A stretch of 64,000 nt of DNA, from contig DASUNM010000023.1 of the NCBI GenBank assembly GCA_036277115.1, positions 744,001 to 808,000 of the forward strand. The letters run 5' to 3'. The first letter of the stretch is position 1. Every line of letters begins with the position of its first letter. This stretch comes from Pyrinomonadaceae bacterium. GTDB lineage: Bacteria > Acidobacteriota > Blastocatellia > Pyrinomonadales > Pyrinomonadaceae. Made by a program: the position numbers and the translations under genes. The notes beneath the pieces are model-generated. The model worked only from the letters and a program-made list of their open reading frames with translations. It was not told where the DNA came from and searched no databases. Shown here one piece after another: positions 53,274 through 63,466 of this stretch.

Positions 53274-55564
53274 GACCGCAGTTCCGGTTTCACGGGAATC
53301 GTGAAATAAAATGTAGTCCCGCGCTCCGTATTGTTCGCCGCCCACAATTTCCCGCCATGCGCGTCAATGATCGTGCGACAGACGGATAAACCCAGTCCCA
53401 TACCATGCGGTTTGGTGCTGAAGAATGGCTCGAACACCTTCTCAAGATTATCCGGCGCCAGACCAACCCCTCGGTCAGCTACGGAAAGGCAGATCCCGCC
53501 GTTATTCATTTCAGTGCGGATGATGAGTTTGCGATCGGCGGCCGGACCGCTGGCAATGGCGTCGCAGCCGTTCATCACCAGGTTCAGCACGACCTGCTGC
53601 AACTGCACCCGGTCTCCTACAATGGCAGGCAGTTGGGGCGCGAGATCCATTTGCCCGGTTACTCGCTGATTGAGCAAATCATTGCGCACGAGCTTGAGAA
53701 CTTCACTGACCACCTCATTGAGATCGAGAGGTTGATGCTCAGCCGTGCTCTTTTTGAGCAAGAGGCGCAAACGATGGATTACCTCACCAGCTCGTTTGTC
53801 CTGATTCACGATGTCGCCGAGGATATCGCGCACTTCGTCAAGATCGACATCGTCGTGCGCGAGAAAGCGCTGCGCCGCCTGCGCGTTGCTGAGAATGGCG
53901 GTGAGCGGTTGATTCAACTCGTGCGCGAGTGAGCCGGAGAGTTCCCCCAGCATCGTCACTCGCGACAGGTGCGCCAGTTCCGTTCGATGCTGTAGTTCCT
54001 CGGCTTCAGCCTTTTTGCGGGCCGTTATGTCACGGGCAATAGTCGAAGCGCCCATAATTATGCCGCGCTCATTCTTGATGGGCGAAATTGTCAGAGAGAC
54101 GTCGATGCGGATTCCTTCTTTGGACACACGCTGCGTTTCCAGATGATCCACGGTGCCGCCGCGGCGGAGTCGTTCAAGAATTTCCTGCACTTCACCTTTC
54201 AGTTCAGGAGGAGCCAGGATCGAAACATGCTGCCCGACAATTTCGCTGGCAGTGTACCCATAGATCTTTTCGGCACCGGCATTCCAACTAATGATTATTC
54301 CCTCCAGCGTCTTACTCAAAATCGCATCATCCGAAGTCTCGACGATCGTCGCCAACTTACTGTTTGCTTCTTCGGCTTGCCTCCGTTTGGCGCGTAAGAA
54401 GAGTAGCCAAACGATACCCAACGCCTGGAGAGCTATGAGTGCGACGGCTCCAACAATGCGCCATTTGTATAGCTCCCAAACCGAAAACTCCTTGTAACGG
54501 ACAATGCTTCCCGGTGGCAGCCTGGATTCGTCTATGTTCCACCGGCGTAGTTGTCGCCAATCAACAATGTTAACGCTGGGAATAGTTTGCGGCGGAATAC
54601 TCTGAGCGCTCTCGCCGGCGAGAATGCGTAAGCCCAGTTTTCCAGCAGCGAAGCCGAGCGCTTCATAACTGAGCAATCGCCCACCGACAATTCCATGGTC
54701 AAGGTAAATCTCTGACGATGCATAGATTGGGGCCTGCGAGGTCGAGGCTAGTTGAGATACCACATCCGGGCTGAAGTACCTTTTACCGTTGCGGTCAACA
54801 TTGAAGTTAAGAAAAATTACGACAGTCTTGTCCGGCAGCACTGCGAGGTGCTGACGTGCCTCCTCGACAGTCATGTCGGTGAGATAGGTTACCGACACCC
54901 TGCCTTCATACGCACGAAACTCCTTCTGCGCGAGCGTCATTAGGTCCCTGTCTATAGCCGCGTTACCAGCCGTGACCACAACTCTTTGCGTTCCGGGTTG
55001 GGACGCGAGCGCCATGTCCAGGGTTGGAGAAAGCTCCACCCTTCCCCAGACGCCGGTAATGTTTGATCGCAGGTCAAGGCCTGCCACCCGTCTTTCGTCA
55101 TTGACGAGAAACACGATCGGAACGTTTGCGAAGAGTTCGCTTCGATGCTGCACCAGAAATTTCAAGGCTGGGTTTGACATTGAAAAGATCAGGTCAAGTT
55201 GTACTCCTCCATATTTCCGTTGTAGTAGCTTGACCATTTCCGCGTCATATTCTTCGGTGGGCACCCGAAAACTATCCAGGCTCTCGTAGTAAATTTGGAT
55301 CGGAGACGTCGAACCCTCTTTGAGAGTTGAGCGGATAGCGTTATTGACAAGCACCGCGGGAGGTCCAGTAAGCCCGTCTGAATAGAACACCAGAACGTTC
55401 TTATTCGGCTCGTCACCGAGAGCAACGGAAGGACGAAGGAGAAGTAGCAGGGAGCAGCCCAGAACAACCAGCAGCTTTTTACTCACCAACGGCCGGAAAT
55501 TCAGTTGACCAATTCTTTTGAGCGTCGTTTGCAAAGGTTTTTGAGTTTCGCGGCGTTCCGACAC
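53270..55564 (-). CDS. Sensor histidine kinase with periplasmic substrate-binding-like domain, PAS and HisKA
   Basis: A 764-aa membrane kinase. N-terminal signal/anchor (VVLGCSLLLLLRPSVALG), a periplasmic ABC-type substrate-binding-like domain (about 50-345; NKNVLVFYSDGLTGPPAVLV, DLIFSMSNPALKFLV, VVIFLNFNVDRNG), a transmembrane helix (about 370-392), a PAS domain (SDDAILSKTLEGIIISWNAG), HisKA with H548 (GSLAHELNQPLTAIL) and a HATPase_c domain (NLVMNGCDAI, DRGVGLAPDN, GMGLGLSVCRTIIDAHGG). The GTG start is 7 nt after the TonB-receptor stop on the same strand, so receptor, kinase and regulator look like one operon. Confidence 0.92.
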   Translation of the reverse strand: MSERRETQKPLQTTLKRIGQLNFRPLVSKKLLVVLGCSLLLLLRPSVALGDEPNKNVLVFYSDGLTGPPAVLVNNAIRSTLKEGSTSPIQIYYESLDSFRVPTEEYDAEMVKLLQRKYGGVQLDLIFSMSNPALKFLVQHRSELFANVPIVFLVNDERRVAGLDLRSNITGVWGRVELSPTLDMALASQPGTQRVVVTAGNAAIDRDLMTLAQKEFRAYEGRVSVTYLTDMTVEEARQHLAVLPDKTVVIFLNFNVDRNGKRYFSPDVVSQLASTSQAPIYASSEIYLDHGIVGGRLLSYEALGFAAGKLGLRILAGESAQSIPPQTIPSVNIVDWRQLRRWNIDESRLPPGSIVRYKEFSVWELYKWRIVGAVALIALQALGIVWLLFLRAKRRQAEEANSKLATIVETSDDAILSKTLEGIIISWNAGAEKIYGYTASEIVGQHVSILAPPELKGEVQEILERLRRGGTVDHLETQRVSKEGIRIDVSLTISPIKNERGIIMGASTIARDITARKKAEAEELQHRTELAHLSRVTMLGELSGSLAHELNQPLTAILSNAQAAQRFLAHDDVDLDEVRDILGDIVNQDKRAGEVIHRLRLLLKKSTAEHQPLDLNEVVSEVLKLVRNDLLNQRVTGQMDLAPQLPAIVGDRVQLQQVVLNLVMNGCDAIASGPAADRKLIIRTEMNNGGICLSVADRGVGLAPDNLEKVFEPFFSTKPHGMGLGLSVCRTIIDAHGGKLWAANNTERGTTFYFTIPVKPELRS

Positions 55565-55571
55565 CGTTGCA

Positions 55572-58500
55572 CTAGAACAGGAATTTCAAAGCAAACTGCA
55601 ACTGGCGCGATGAACCCGAATCGCCAGTGGGAAAACGAGTATTGGAAATCTGCCCGAAGGTCGCGCTGCCGACTACCCGGCCAGGCTGTCCGAAACTAGC
55701 GTGATTAAGCAGGTCGAAGACTTCTGCGCGGAATTGCAGACGCATCTTTTCGTCGAGCTTGATGTTCTTGAGTATTGAGAAGTCGACGTTACTAAAGCCG
55801 GGACCGATGATGACGTTGCGCCCGAGACTTCCAAAACGGGGAACCGCCGTGAACGCACTGGTATCCAACCAGCGATCGACTCGGCCAACATTTTCAACGG
55901 GCCCCCTGACGTCCGGACGGAGTGTGTTTGCCACGCCGTTGACTGCGGTGTTCGTGGTAATGATGTTAACCGGATTCCCAGTCTGCGCTTGAAGGATCAC
56001 CGAAAATTGCCAGCCTTCCTTGAGGCGATTCCCCTTGAACGGCAGCTCGTAAATTCCGCTTACGACAAGACGATGACGAGCATCGAAATCCGACAGCCCG
56101 CGATCATTTCGCAGGTCATAACTGTTCTGCACCGTGATAACCGTCGGCGGTGCGTTTATTGAGTTGTAATCGATTGACTTGGACAAGGTGTAAGAAGCAC
56201 TGAATTGCAGGCCAGATGAGAAGCGGCGGCTGACTGTGGTCCAGAGCGCGTTGTAACTGGAGTTGCCGGTGCCCTCAATCTGGGTAATGTTGCCCAGGCT
56301 CGCGCCTGGCAGGACTGGACTCGAGGCGGACAAGAATGGATAGGGTCGAACGCCACTGGTCGGCTGATTGAGGTTGCGCGAGATGCGCAAGTGCGTGCCC
56401 TTCGAACCGAAGTAGCCCACCATCACCGCCAGACGGGGAATGATTTCGCGTTGGATGTTCAGGTTCCAGGATTGCACGTAAGTGTTCTTATAGTTGTGAT
56501 CAACGCTTACAAGTGAAATGCCGGAAGCGCGCGCCAGGTCGATCGCGTTGTTGAGCCGAACCGTTCCCGTGAAACTGAGCGGCGTCGCATTTGGAGGGTT
56601 GGCGACTGCGTTTGAAACAGCCTGGACCGTAGGCTGCTCAGTCATGATCGCGTAGGCAACGCGAACGGATGTCTTGCCGTCTCCGAATGGATCCCAGGCC
56701 ACGCCAACCCGGGGCTGAAGGTTCTGGGCATTTGTTTTGTAGACCTGATCGATATCACGACCGACATTAACCAATGCGACCCGCGTTGGATCAAAGACGT
56801 AGAAACGGTTGAAGCGTTCGTTTGGACTCATGTTCCACTCGTAACGGAGGCCGAGTTCAAGAGTTAGATTTCGCCGCCACTTGAAGCTGTCCAGCGCGAA
56901 GAAATCAAGGGCCCCCTGTGCGATGCTGCCTGACCGGTTGCCGAGTGTAATAGAGAACGAGTTGGCATTTCCGGCGACGAATGCAGCGACCGAGGGAAAC
57001 TGAAACACGCCTGAATCGAGCGTATTATTGTTATTGTAAAACCGTCGAAACTCGCCGCCGAACTTGAGTGAGTGCCGGCCGCGCAATTGGCTGAGCGTAT
57101 CTGAAGCAACAAAGCTGGTGTCACCACGCCCGGTCGGAATCTGAGTCGGTCCGCCAAAATTGAGTCCGCCCGCGACGTTGATCTGAGGTAGCGCACCGAC
57201 CTGGTTGATGCCGTTGCGAATACCAAAGTCGGCCGGATTTAGCTGTGCTCCCGCCACGGCCGTAAATGAAACACGGTTAAAGCCGAACCGCGCTTCGTTG
57301 ACCATATTGGGCGTGAATATGTGCGTATAATTCAGCGTGAATATCTGGCGAAAGCCGTGCCGGACGTCGCCGAATCCCGGAATAGTGTTTCCCAGCGCGG
57401 TTGGTTCGCTACGCTCGTCGCGCTGCACCGCGTAGTAGCCGTGTAGCTGGTCGCTGTTGTTGAAATTATGATTGACGTCCAGCGCCCACTGATCAACGAC
57501 GACTGCCACTGGCGCCGAGCCGACAAAGCGGACCGCGCCGGACGCGTCTGTAAAGTTCGCTCGCGGAATTAGGTCAACCAATTTCTTGATCACCGGGTCG
57601 GTAACTGATGCGCGTTGAGCGTCGCTCAGCACAAGAGTGTTTACGTCAACGCTCTGCCTTTGTCGTAATCCCTCATAAGAAAAGAAAAAGAAAGTCCGGT
57701 TCGTCCCGTTATAGCTAAATGGCGACCCGCCTTCCCCGAAGCGGGGGAACAGGATGGGACCACCGATTGAAGCGCCAAACTGATTTCGTTTGAATGGCGG
57801 CGGCCGGCTTGAAGTAAAATTAAAAAAGTTTCGCGCGTCGAGCGCATCATTTCGAAAATATTCCAGCAGCTCACCATGGAATTGGTTTGTTCCGCCGCGA
57901 GTGGCGATATTGACGATCGCGCCTGAGTTGCGTCCGTATTCAGCGCTGAACGTCGAGTTGTCGACCTTGAATTCCTGAAGACTACTTATTGGCGGCAGGA
58001 AACTGATGATGTTATTGATCTGATCATTCAAGTTGATGCCGTTGATCTGATAGTTGACCGTCTCTTCACGATTGCCGGCTGTGTTCAAAGCAAACGATCC
58101 CTGACCGCGCGCCGGTAGCGCGAGGTTGCCATTCTGAGGCGGCGTGACCGAGCCCGGCACAAGCAAGCCTAAATCTATAAAATGGCGACCGTTTAGCGGC
58201 AGCTCCTGGACTGAGCGTTGATCGATTACCTGCCCGACTGAAACGGTGGCGGTCTCAACAAGCGGCGTATCAGACGCGACATTAATAGTCTTGGTAATAC
58301 TGCCAATTTCCAAACGAAAGTCCTGAACGACGATGCGCGCGACTTCGATACTTACGTGCTCAACTAGCTCTGTTCTAAAACCTGAGGCTTTAACTTCCAG
58401 GCGGTAGTTGCCAACCGGCAGCGCCGCTATCTGATAATGGCCATCGCTGTCAGTCTCTCCGGTTCGTGCGAATCCGGTTGCCTTATTCTGTGCTGAGATT

Positions 58501-58709
58501 TGTGCGCGAGGGACCACGGCGCCATTCTGGTCGAGAACTCTTCCTTGCAAGACTGCAGTGGATTGGAAGCGCAGGCGCGACGACGCGCCCACTTGAGATA
58601 CGAAGACAAACGGCATCAGGCCAATTAACAGAGACGATGCGGAGATGAAGAGCCGCCCTTCACGAAGGATCGGCGAAAGAAAATCGGGGGAACAGAATGT
58701 CCGGCTCAT
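55572..58709 (-). CDS. Oar-like TonB-dependent outer-membrane receptor
   Basis: A 1045-aa receptor. Signal peptide, then a carboxypeptidase-regulatory-like domain (AVLQGRVLDQNGAVVPRAQI, DSDGHYQIAALPVGNYRLEV), a plug domain (QELPLNGRHFIDLGLLVPGS, YQINGINLND, FKVDNSTFSAEYGRNSGAIV) and a long beta-barrel with the final F (LQFALKFLF). This architecture is typical of the large Oar-type family of Acidobacteriota and Myxococcota. No recognised TonB box can be pointed to. It is followed at once by a sensor kinase gene. Confidence 0.93.
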   Translation of the reverse strand: MSRTFCSPDFLSPILREGRLFISASSLLIGLMPFVFVSQVGASSRLRFQSTAVLQGRVLDQNGAVVPRAQISAQNKATGFARTGETDSDGHYQIAALPVGNYRLEVKASGFRTELVEHVSIEVARIVVQDFRLEIGSITKTINVASDTPLVETATVSVGQVIDQRSVQELPLNGRHFIDLGLLVPGSVTPPQNGNLALPARGQGSFALNTAGNREETVNYQINGINLNDQINNIISFLPPISSLQEFKVDNSTFSAEYGRNSGAIVNIATRGGTNQFHGELLEYFRNDALDARNFFNFTSSRPPPFKRNQFGASIGGPILFPRFGEGGSPFSYNGTNRTFFFFSYEGLRQRQSVDVNTLVLSDAQRASVTDPVIKKLVDLIPRANFTDASGAVRFVGSAPVAVVVDQWALDVNHNFNNSDQLHGYYAVQRDERSEPTALGNTIPGFGDVRHGFRQIFTLNYTHIFTPNMVNEARFGFNRVSFTAVAGAQLNPADFGIRNGINQVGALPQINVAGGLNFGGPTQIPTGRGDTSFVASDTLSQLRGRHSLKFGGEFRRFYNNNNTLDSGVFQFPSVAAFVAGNANSFSITLGNRSGSIAQGALDFFALDSFKWRRNLTLELGLRYEWNMSPNERFNRFYVFDPTRVALVNVGRDIDQVYKTNAQNLQPRVGVAWDPFGDGKTSVRVAYAIMTEQPTVQAVSNAVANPPNATPLSFTGTVRLNNAIDLARASGISLVSVDHNYKNTYVQSWNLNIQREIIPRLAVMVGYFGSKGTHLRISRNLNQPTSGVRPYPFLSASSPVLPGASLGNITQIEGTGNSSYNALWTTVSRRFSSGLQFSASYTLSKSIDYNSINAPPTVITVQNSYDLRNDRGLSDFDARHRLVVSGIYELPFKGNRLKEGWQFSVILQAQTGNPVNIITTNTAVNGVANTLRPDVRGPVENVGRVDRWLDTSAFTAVPRFGSLGRNVIIGPGFSNVDFSILKNIKLDEKMRLQFRAEVFDLLNHASFGQPGRVVGSATFGQISNTRFPTGDSGSSRQLQFALKFLF

Positions 58710-58946
58710 ATTCGGTACTGCTATTTCTTGTCGCGTCAGGCTAAAACCCGAGTAGGTGAAACTACTCTCTTGAACTTTCGAGGACGTCTACAGATCCCTC
58801 GTGGAGCTTCCTTGTTCGAAGCTGATAATGGCTTACAGGATGCGGATGATAGTGATCACGGCTTCAAGTTACGGAGGATCTTACTCAAGAAGGGTAGGCA
58901 ATGGAAGTCTAAAGTTTGGGGGAACCCGAAGCTGCGCCGCATGCCG

Positions 58947-60194
58947 CTAAAACGCCTCGCCGATTCCAATCGACAAAGTGCGACCGGCTCTACCTACAGC
59001 GAAGTCGATGCGGTAGTTGATGTGGTTCTTTTTGTCGAGTTTGAACCGCAAACCTGCTCCCGCCGCCGGCAATAGTTCGTCACTGCGAAACGCGTTCCAC
59101 CTGTTTGCAATCCCGCCAATTCCACCAAACGCGACCACCCCAAACCTGCCCTTCAGCTCGCGCCGGTATTCCGCCTGAGTGGCAAACATGCGTCGATTCT
59201 GGAACTCGCCGCCCGTGTATCCGCGCAGGTCGCTATTCACGCCAAACATACACAGATCGTAAAAGGGCACACTCTGGTTCGCTGAGCAGATCATTCCCCG
59301 GTAAGCCAGGACTTGCTTACTACCGACTGCGCGGTAAACGTTGTACTCGACCTTATAGTTTTGGTATTGCCGTTTGCTACCCCACGACTCATCAAAGAAG
59401 TCGCCGGTCGCTTCAAACAACGAACCCTTCGTCGGATAGAAAGTGCTGTCTCGTTTGTCGCGCTGAATGTGAAAGCCCAGCGCTACCGTGGTCGCCTGCA
59501 AATCGATCGGAGGAATTTCGAAACCGCCCGGGGTTTGTGGCCCATCAAGCCGGGTATAGATCTTGCGGTGCTGATAACGAGGTCCGACAAAAATATTCTT
59601 CCCGACGTTGCGCATGAATTCGCCGAAGAAAACCGTGCCTCCCCCCTGGATGGCAACCTTGACGGCCTCCCCTCCCGGACGACGCCCGACACCATAGAAG
59701 TCAAAATTGACGCGCCCCTTCGCGATCGCGAACGTCGTTTGATACTTGTTCTCGCTGAAATACAGCCGTCCGCCCAGGCCGCCTCCGCGGGTGCCGCTGT
59801 TCGTGAAAGCGCCCACGACTCCCACCGTAAAAGGCGGCGACAGTTTATCTTCCTGGTTAAGCTTGAAGACGTAACCAATTGCCAAGACCAAGCCTGCTCC
59901 GATCGCCGGACTCGAAATAGGAATGGGCGCGATGATCAACTGTCCGCGTTTGGGCTTTTTAGGTTGCGCGGTTGTGGGGTCTTGCGCGGATGAGGCCGAA
60001 GCCTTTGGTGTTTTTTTAGCTGTTGTTTGAACAAGGGAATTGGATGATGTCGGCTCCGTCGGCCTGGCTTTGATGTTCTCTTGCGCGTTTGCAGACGTCA
60101 CAGTCTGGGCCCGGACACTAACAGCGAGAGTCAAAACCAGTGTCAGGGTGAATGACAATCTAATCGCGCGACCTGTTGTTCTTGCATCGAGCAT
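58947..60194 (-). CDS. Omp85/BamA-like surface-antigen beta-barrel protein
   Basis: A 415-aa outer-membrane protein. Signal peptide (LSFTLTLVLTLAVSVRAQ), a Pro/Ala/Lys linker, then a 16-strand-like barrel with the Omp85 signature region SDLRGYTGGEFQNRRMFATQ and YRREL. There are no POTRA domains. The C-terminus ends IGIGEAF with a final Phe. The ATG at 60194 (MLDARTTG) was chosen over an upstream start at 60233, which would overlap the neighbouring gene. It lies 4 nt behind the next barrel gene on the same strand. Confidence 0.85.
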   Translation of the reverse strand: MLDARTTGRAIRLSFTLTLVLTLAVSVRAQTVTSANAQENIKARPTEPTSSNSLVQTTAKKTPKASASSAQDPTTAQPKKPKRGQLIIAPIPISSPAIGAGLVLAIGYVFKLNQEDKLSPPFTVGVVGAFTNSGTRGGGLGGRLYFSENKYQTTFAIAKGRVNFDFYGVGRRPGGEAVKVAIQGGGTVFFGEFMRNVGKNIFVGPRYQHRKIYTRLDGPQTPGGFEIPPIDLQATTVALGFHIQRDKRDSTFYPTKGSLFEATGDFFDESWGSKRQYQNYKVEYNVYRAVGSKQVLAYRGMICSANQSVPFYDLCMFGVNSDLRGYTGGEFQNRRMFATQAEYRRELKGRFGVVAFGGIGGIANRWNAFRSDELLPAAGAGLRFKLDKKNHINYRIDFAVGRAGRTLSIGIGEAF

Positions 60195-60198
60195 AAAT

Positions 60199-61200
60199 CT
60201 AGAACTTGAATCCCAATCCCATGATTGGTCCACGCTGGTTCATGTCGTAGATGAAATTATTCTTGTTGTACTTTACGTCGAGGACGCGGTAGCCAAATAT
60301 CAAGGCAACTTTCGGGTTGACGTTGTAGCCACCGCCGGCAAAGAGTTGCCAGGTAAAGTCTGACCCACCACCACCGAGATCAAACTTGCCGGTAACGAAG
60401 ACCTTCGGCGACAGAGCGGCCCTGCCGCGGAGCCCGGCAATCCCATCGACCCAGTTCCGGCTGCCCTGCACTTGTGTAGCCGGCAGGATGCCAGCACCGA
60501 AATCGAGATCGGTGTTTACATGCCACACGCGAATGCCACCCAACACGTCCACAAACTGCCCTTTTTCCGGGTTGGCAAACACGCGGTAACCCACCTCCGG
60601 ATCAAAAATGAGAGTACTGAACCTCGCGTTGACATTAGAAAACAGCGGACCCGGAGTGGCTTTATTGTCCTCGATAGTTACGTATTCCAGGTCGGTAAGC
60701 AGCACGAACTTGCCCTTGCGCGCTTCAAACGTGCCCATCAAAGCGAACTTCAAAGCACCAAAGATATCGCCGAAGCTCATATCAACCTGGGCGGTGCGAT
60801 TGCCGACTCCACCGGTACCGTGAAGACTGGCGAGCCAGAAGTACGGACTAACTTGAAACTCCCAGTTGTCTGACGACGCTGGTTGCGGGCTTGTCGTAGT
60901 GGTGGTGACGGCCGGTCCTCTCCCCTTAACTGCAACTCCGGTTGTCACAGTCGAGTTGGCGTCAGCCCTAAGCGACGCTGAATCTTCATCACGAGGACGG
61001 ACCTTCGCCACCTCCGATCCAGTGGTGCCTTTCGCGGAAACAGTTTTCGTTTCGCCGGCTGTTTCTTTCGTCTCGCGTATCAGTTCGGGCTTTGAGGTAA
61101 GACTATTGACCGCCCCAGGTGTTTGAGCGGAAACACTGATAGCACAGGCCGTCATCAGTATGATGATTGCTGCGCTCGCTTTATGTGGATTGGGTGACAT
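60199..61200 (-). CDS. Outer-membrane beta-barrel protein of unknown function
   Basis: A 333-aa exported protein. Signal peptide (IIILMTACAISVSAQ), a low-complexity Thr/Lys linker (about 30-105), then a barrel of about 230 residues with alternating strands (WEFQVSPYFWLASLHGTGGV, KFVLLTDLEYVTIEDN, NPKVALIFGYRVLDVKYNKN) and a final GLGFKF. AAGGAGCAGA precedes the ATG. It is co-transcribed with the Omp85-like gene (4 nt gap). A porin-like or structural outer-membrane role is likely. Confidence 0.8.
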   Translation of the reverse strand: MSPNPHKASAAIIILMTACAISVSAQTPGAVNSLTSKPELIRETKETAGETKTVSAKGTTGSEVAKVRPRDEDSASLRADANSTVTTGVAVKGRGPAVTTTTTSPQPASSDNWEFQVSPYFWLASLHGTGGVGNRTAQVDMSFGDIFGALKFALMGTFEARKGKFVLLTDLEYVTIEDNKATPGPLFSNVNARFSTLIFDPEVGYRVFANPEKGQFVDVLGGIRVWHVNTDLDFGAGILPATQVQGSRNWVDGIAGLRGRAALSPKVFVTGKFDLGGGGSDFTWQLFAGGGYNVNPKVALIFGYRVLDVKYNKNNFIYDMNQRGPIMGLGFKF

Positions 61201-61363
61201 TCTGCTCCTTCAAAGAATCTTTGGACTCATAAACCCGGCTAAGATCAGAGTGTATAGAGGTGGAAAGCCCGCGATAACTGTCATTTCTTACAGGTTGGAA
61301 TGCGGCTTTAAGGGAGTTATGCCGTGCAAAGAGGCAGGTCTATTAAAACCAGCTCGATCTTCG

Positions 61364-62551
61364 TTAGACGAGAATCTTGATCAGCCGGCGAATCAGTTCC
61401 TCCAGGGAAATGACCGTTAACGTTAGTGGCAGAAGCGGCGCGACGGTGGCGGCGGCGAGCCTTACCGCATCCTTAAGTCCAAACGGCACAAATCGCGTTT
61501 CTTGAACGACCGCAAAACTGTTTCCGAGGTCGGTGAGAGATTGAATGTCTCCGCTGCCCAGAAGTTCCTCGCGGGACGCGCCTCCGTCTATCCACTTCTC
61601 TTGAAACTTCTGAACATAACGGCTAGTCAGCCGGCCGTAGTCACGCAAGCCATTGCGTTTGGCGCGTGACAGATGCGGTGTGAACACGAGGAGGGGGCTC
61701 AGAACCAAGAGTGTAAAGAAGGCCACCAAACCCCCGGCTTCGATCTTGAAGGCCATGAGGTCTTGTCCCTCGAACCAGACTCGACTGGCAATCAGGCCGG
61801 CTAGCAGGGCGCCCTGGGCAAAGAGGATCGGCGCAAAAGCGTAGGTGCTGGAGCCGAGAAAGCCGAGACCCGCAGCGCGATCCGGATGTGTGGCAATTAG
61901 TCGAAGTTTCAGCTTTGAAACTCGCCAAAGAAACTGAAACCAGATGAAGAACCGCCAATACCAACGCAACAGAATGAATTGGAATAGCGGGATGCTCACA
62001 AACGCATACCAATACCCAGCAAGTGTCAGTTGCCACTGCGAGCCATCGGACGTTGCGTACCAGCTTCCTATTCCGGTGGCGATCTGCGCCCGCCATACCC
62101 ATAGTCCAACTGTGTAGACCAGGATCAAAAGGCCAACTTCGACAATCCGCGAGTTGCGTGGCCGCATAGCCGCCGCGATGGCGGCGTGGAATCTCGGGAT
62201 GTCTTCGCGAACGACAATCCTTCGATCTACAAACATCGTCACCACCGGCCGAAGGCGTGAATGAACGAGCAGCTCGGCAGCGATTAGAATGGGTAATGCG
62301 ATCAGAAAACGAACGTGTGCTTCAATGTCGTAAAGGAAGGGAACCTTAATTGTGCCCCCAAAGGCATGCCCGCCAACGAGAGCCAACAATAACAGCGGCA
62401 GCCAGGCAGCTAACGCAACCACCACGGCGCGTCGGCGCGTCCGCTCCAGTTCAGCTCCCGATAGACCTGCCCGTCGGTACAATTGGAACAGCGGACCGCC
62501 GAGCACCAGGGAGAAGTCCGGAGATTCGACTAAGATTTCGGGCTTGGCCAT
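61364..62551 (-). CDS. Polytopic membrane protein of unknown function (395 aa)
   Basis: About six hydrophobic segments (AVVVALAAWLPLLLLALVGG, FLIALPILIAAELLV, VGLLILVYTVGLWVW, YAFVSIPLFQFILLRWYW, ILFAQGALLAGLIA, LVAFFTLLVLSPLLVFTP) and a cytoplasmic C-terminal part with no enzyme motif. The family is not recognised. It lies 69 nt downstream of the DUF4239-like gene on the same strand, with which it may form an operon. Confidence 0.8.
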   Translation of the reverse strand: MAKPEILVESPDFSLVLGGPLFQLYRRAGLSGAELERTRRRAVVVALAAWLPLLLLALVGGHAFGGTIKVPFLYDIEAHVRFLIALPILIAAELLVHSRLRPVVTMFVDRRIVVREDIPRFHAAIAAAMRPRNSRIVEVGLLILVYTVGLWVWRAQIATGIGSWYATSDGSQWQLTLAGYWYAFVSIPLFQFILLRWYWRFFIWFQFLWRVSKLKLRLIATHPDRAAGLGFLGSSTYAFAPILFAQGALLAGLIASRVWFEGQDLMAFKIEAGGLVAFFTLLVLSPLLVFTPHLSRAKRNGLRDYGRLTSRYVQKFQEKWIDGGASREELLGSGDIQSLTDLGNSFAVVQETRFVPFGLKDAVRLAAATVAPLLPLTLTVISLEELIRRLIKILV

Positions 62552-62620
62552 GCGTAGCGCTTCATCTGGCTTCTAATCAGTTCTAGCCACAGTTCAGATT
62601 TGTGTCCTTTTTCAACGCCT

Positions 62621-63454
62621 TCACGGAATACTTTTCATAAGCTGGTCGTAGACTAGCGTGTACGGATCCGCCCCAATTCCAAGATCGCCGCGAAACGGGC
62701 GGTCGAGGGAAAGGATCATGAAAATCACCAGCCCGATGAAGATCGCCAGCAACAGCACCTCGAGTATGTGCAACCGCGCATCTTCGACTTTGAAAAAGAA
62801 GCAAGCGCTCAAGCTGATGAAGGCACCGACGATGACTACCGCCCACATGACCTTCGGCAACCCGGTGCTCACCGCATCGAGGCGCATGCGGCGCGCCTGG
62901 ATCAGGGTGTTGTAGGCGCGCAGAGTTTCGCCGTGCAAAAGCTTCTGGCCTTCGGTGGCCGGTTCGAATTTTGTCAACGCTACCTGAAAGCGGGTCATGT
63001 GTTCGATCCCACCGCCCGGAACTTTTCCTTGTTGCTGCAACGGCCAGGCTTCGTCAATTACATACCGGTTGTAATCGCGAAGTCCCTTCTGTAGTTCTGT
63101 GCGGCTCGGGTCGGGATAGCTGGTCACATCGCGGTAAAGCGCATTCAGTGCGGTGGCCTCCCCGGTAACGACCTTCTGCGTGTCGGAATAGGTTTGGAAT
63201 ACGGTCACAGCGATCAAAGCCACCGCCAGGCCATAGAACACCATCACCGACTGCAACATGGCACCGGTGAATTCCGAGTCTCCCGCATCAACGCGCAGTC
63301 TCGGAAGCACAAGACGGCGAACCAACAGCGATCCGCCCACTGCGAACAGGCACAGGGTTGCGATGATCACCGTGCCGGCGATCCAAAGCGGAATATCGAA
63401 GAGAGTCTCAAACACGGTATGTATTTTGAGAGCGCGGGCGCCCTCGCTGGCCAC
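62621..63454 (-). CDS. DUF4239-like membrane protein
   Basis: A 277-aa protein with four hydrophobic helices (IAGTVIIATLCLFAVGGSLL, FYGLAVALIAVTVFQTY, VMWAVVIVGAFISLSACFFF, LHILEVLLLAIFIGLVIFMI), a central soluble helical region with TGEATALNALYRDVTSYPDP, and a C-terminal LDRPFRGDLGI. This arrangement matches the DUF4239 family (bestrophin-like). The GTG at 63454 is used, but a GTG at 63415 (VFETLFDIP) may be the true start. Confidence 0.82.
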   Translation of the reverse strand: MASEGARALKIHTVFETLFDIPLWIAGTVIIATLCLFAVGGSLLVRRLVLPRLRVDAGDSEFTGAMLQSVMVFYGLAVALIAVTVFQTYSDTQKVVTGEATALNALYRDVTSYPDPSRTELQKGLRDYNRYVIDEAWPLQQQGKVPGGGIEHMTRFQVALTKFEPATEGQKLLHGETLRAYNTLIQARRMRLDAVSTGLPKVMWAVVIVGAFISLSACFFFKVEDARLHILEVLLLAIFIGLVIFMILSLDRPFRGDLGIGADPYTLVYDQLMKSIP

Positions 63455-63466
63455 GCGTGCACGCGA

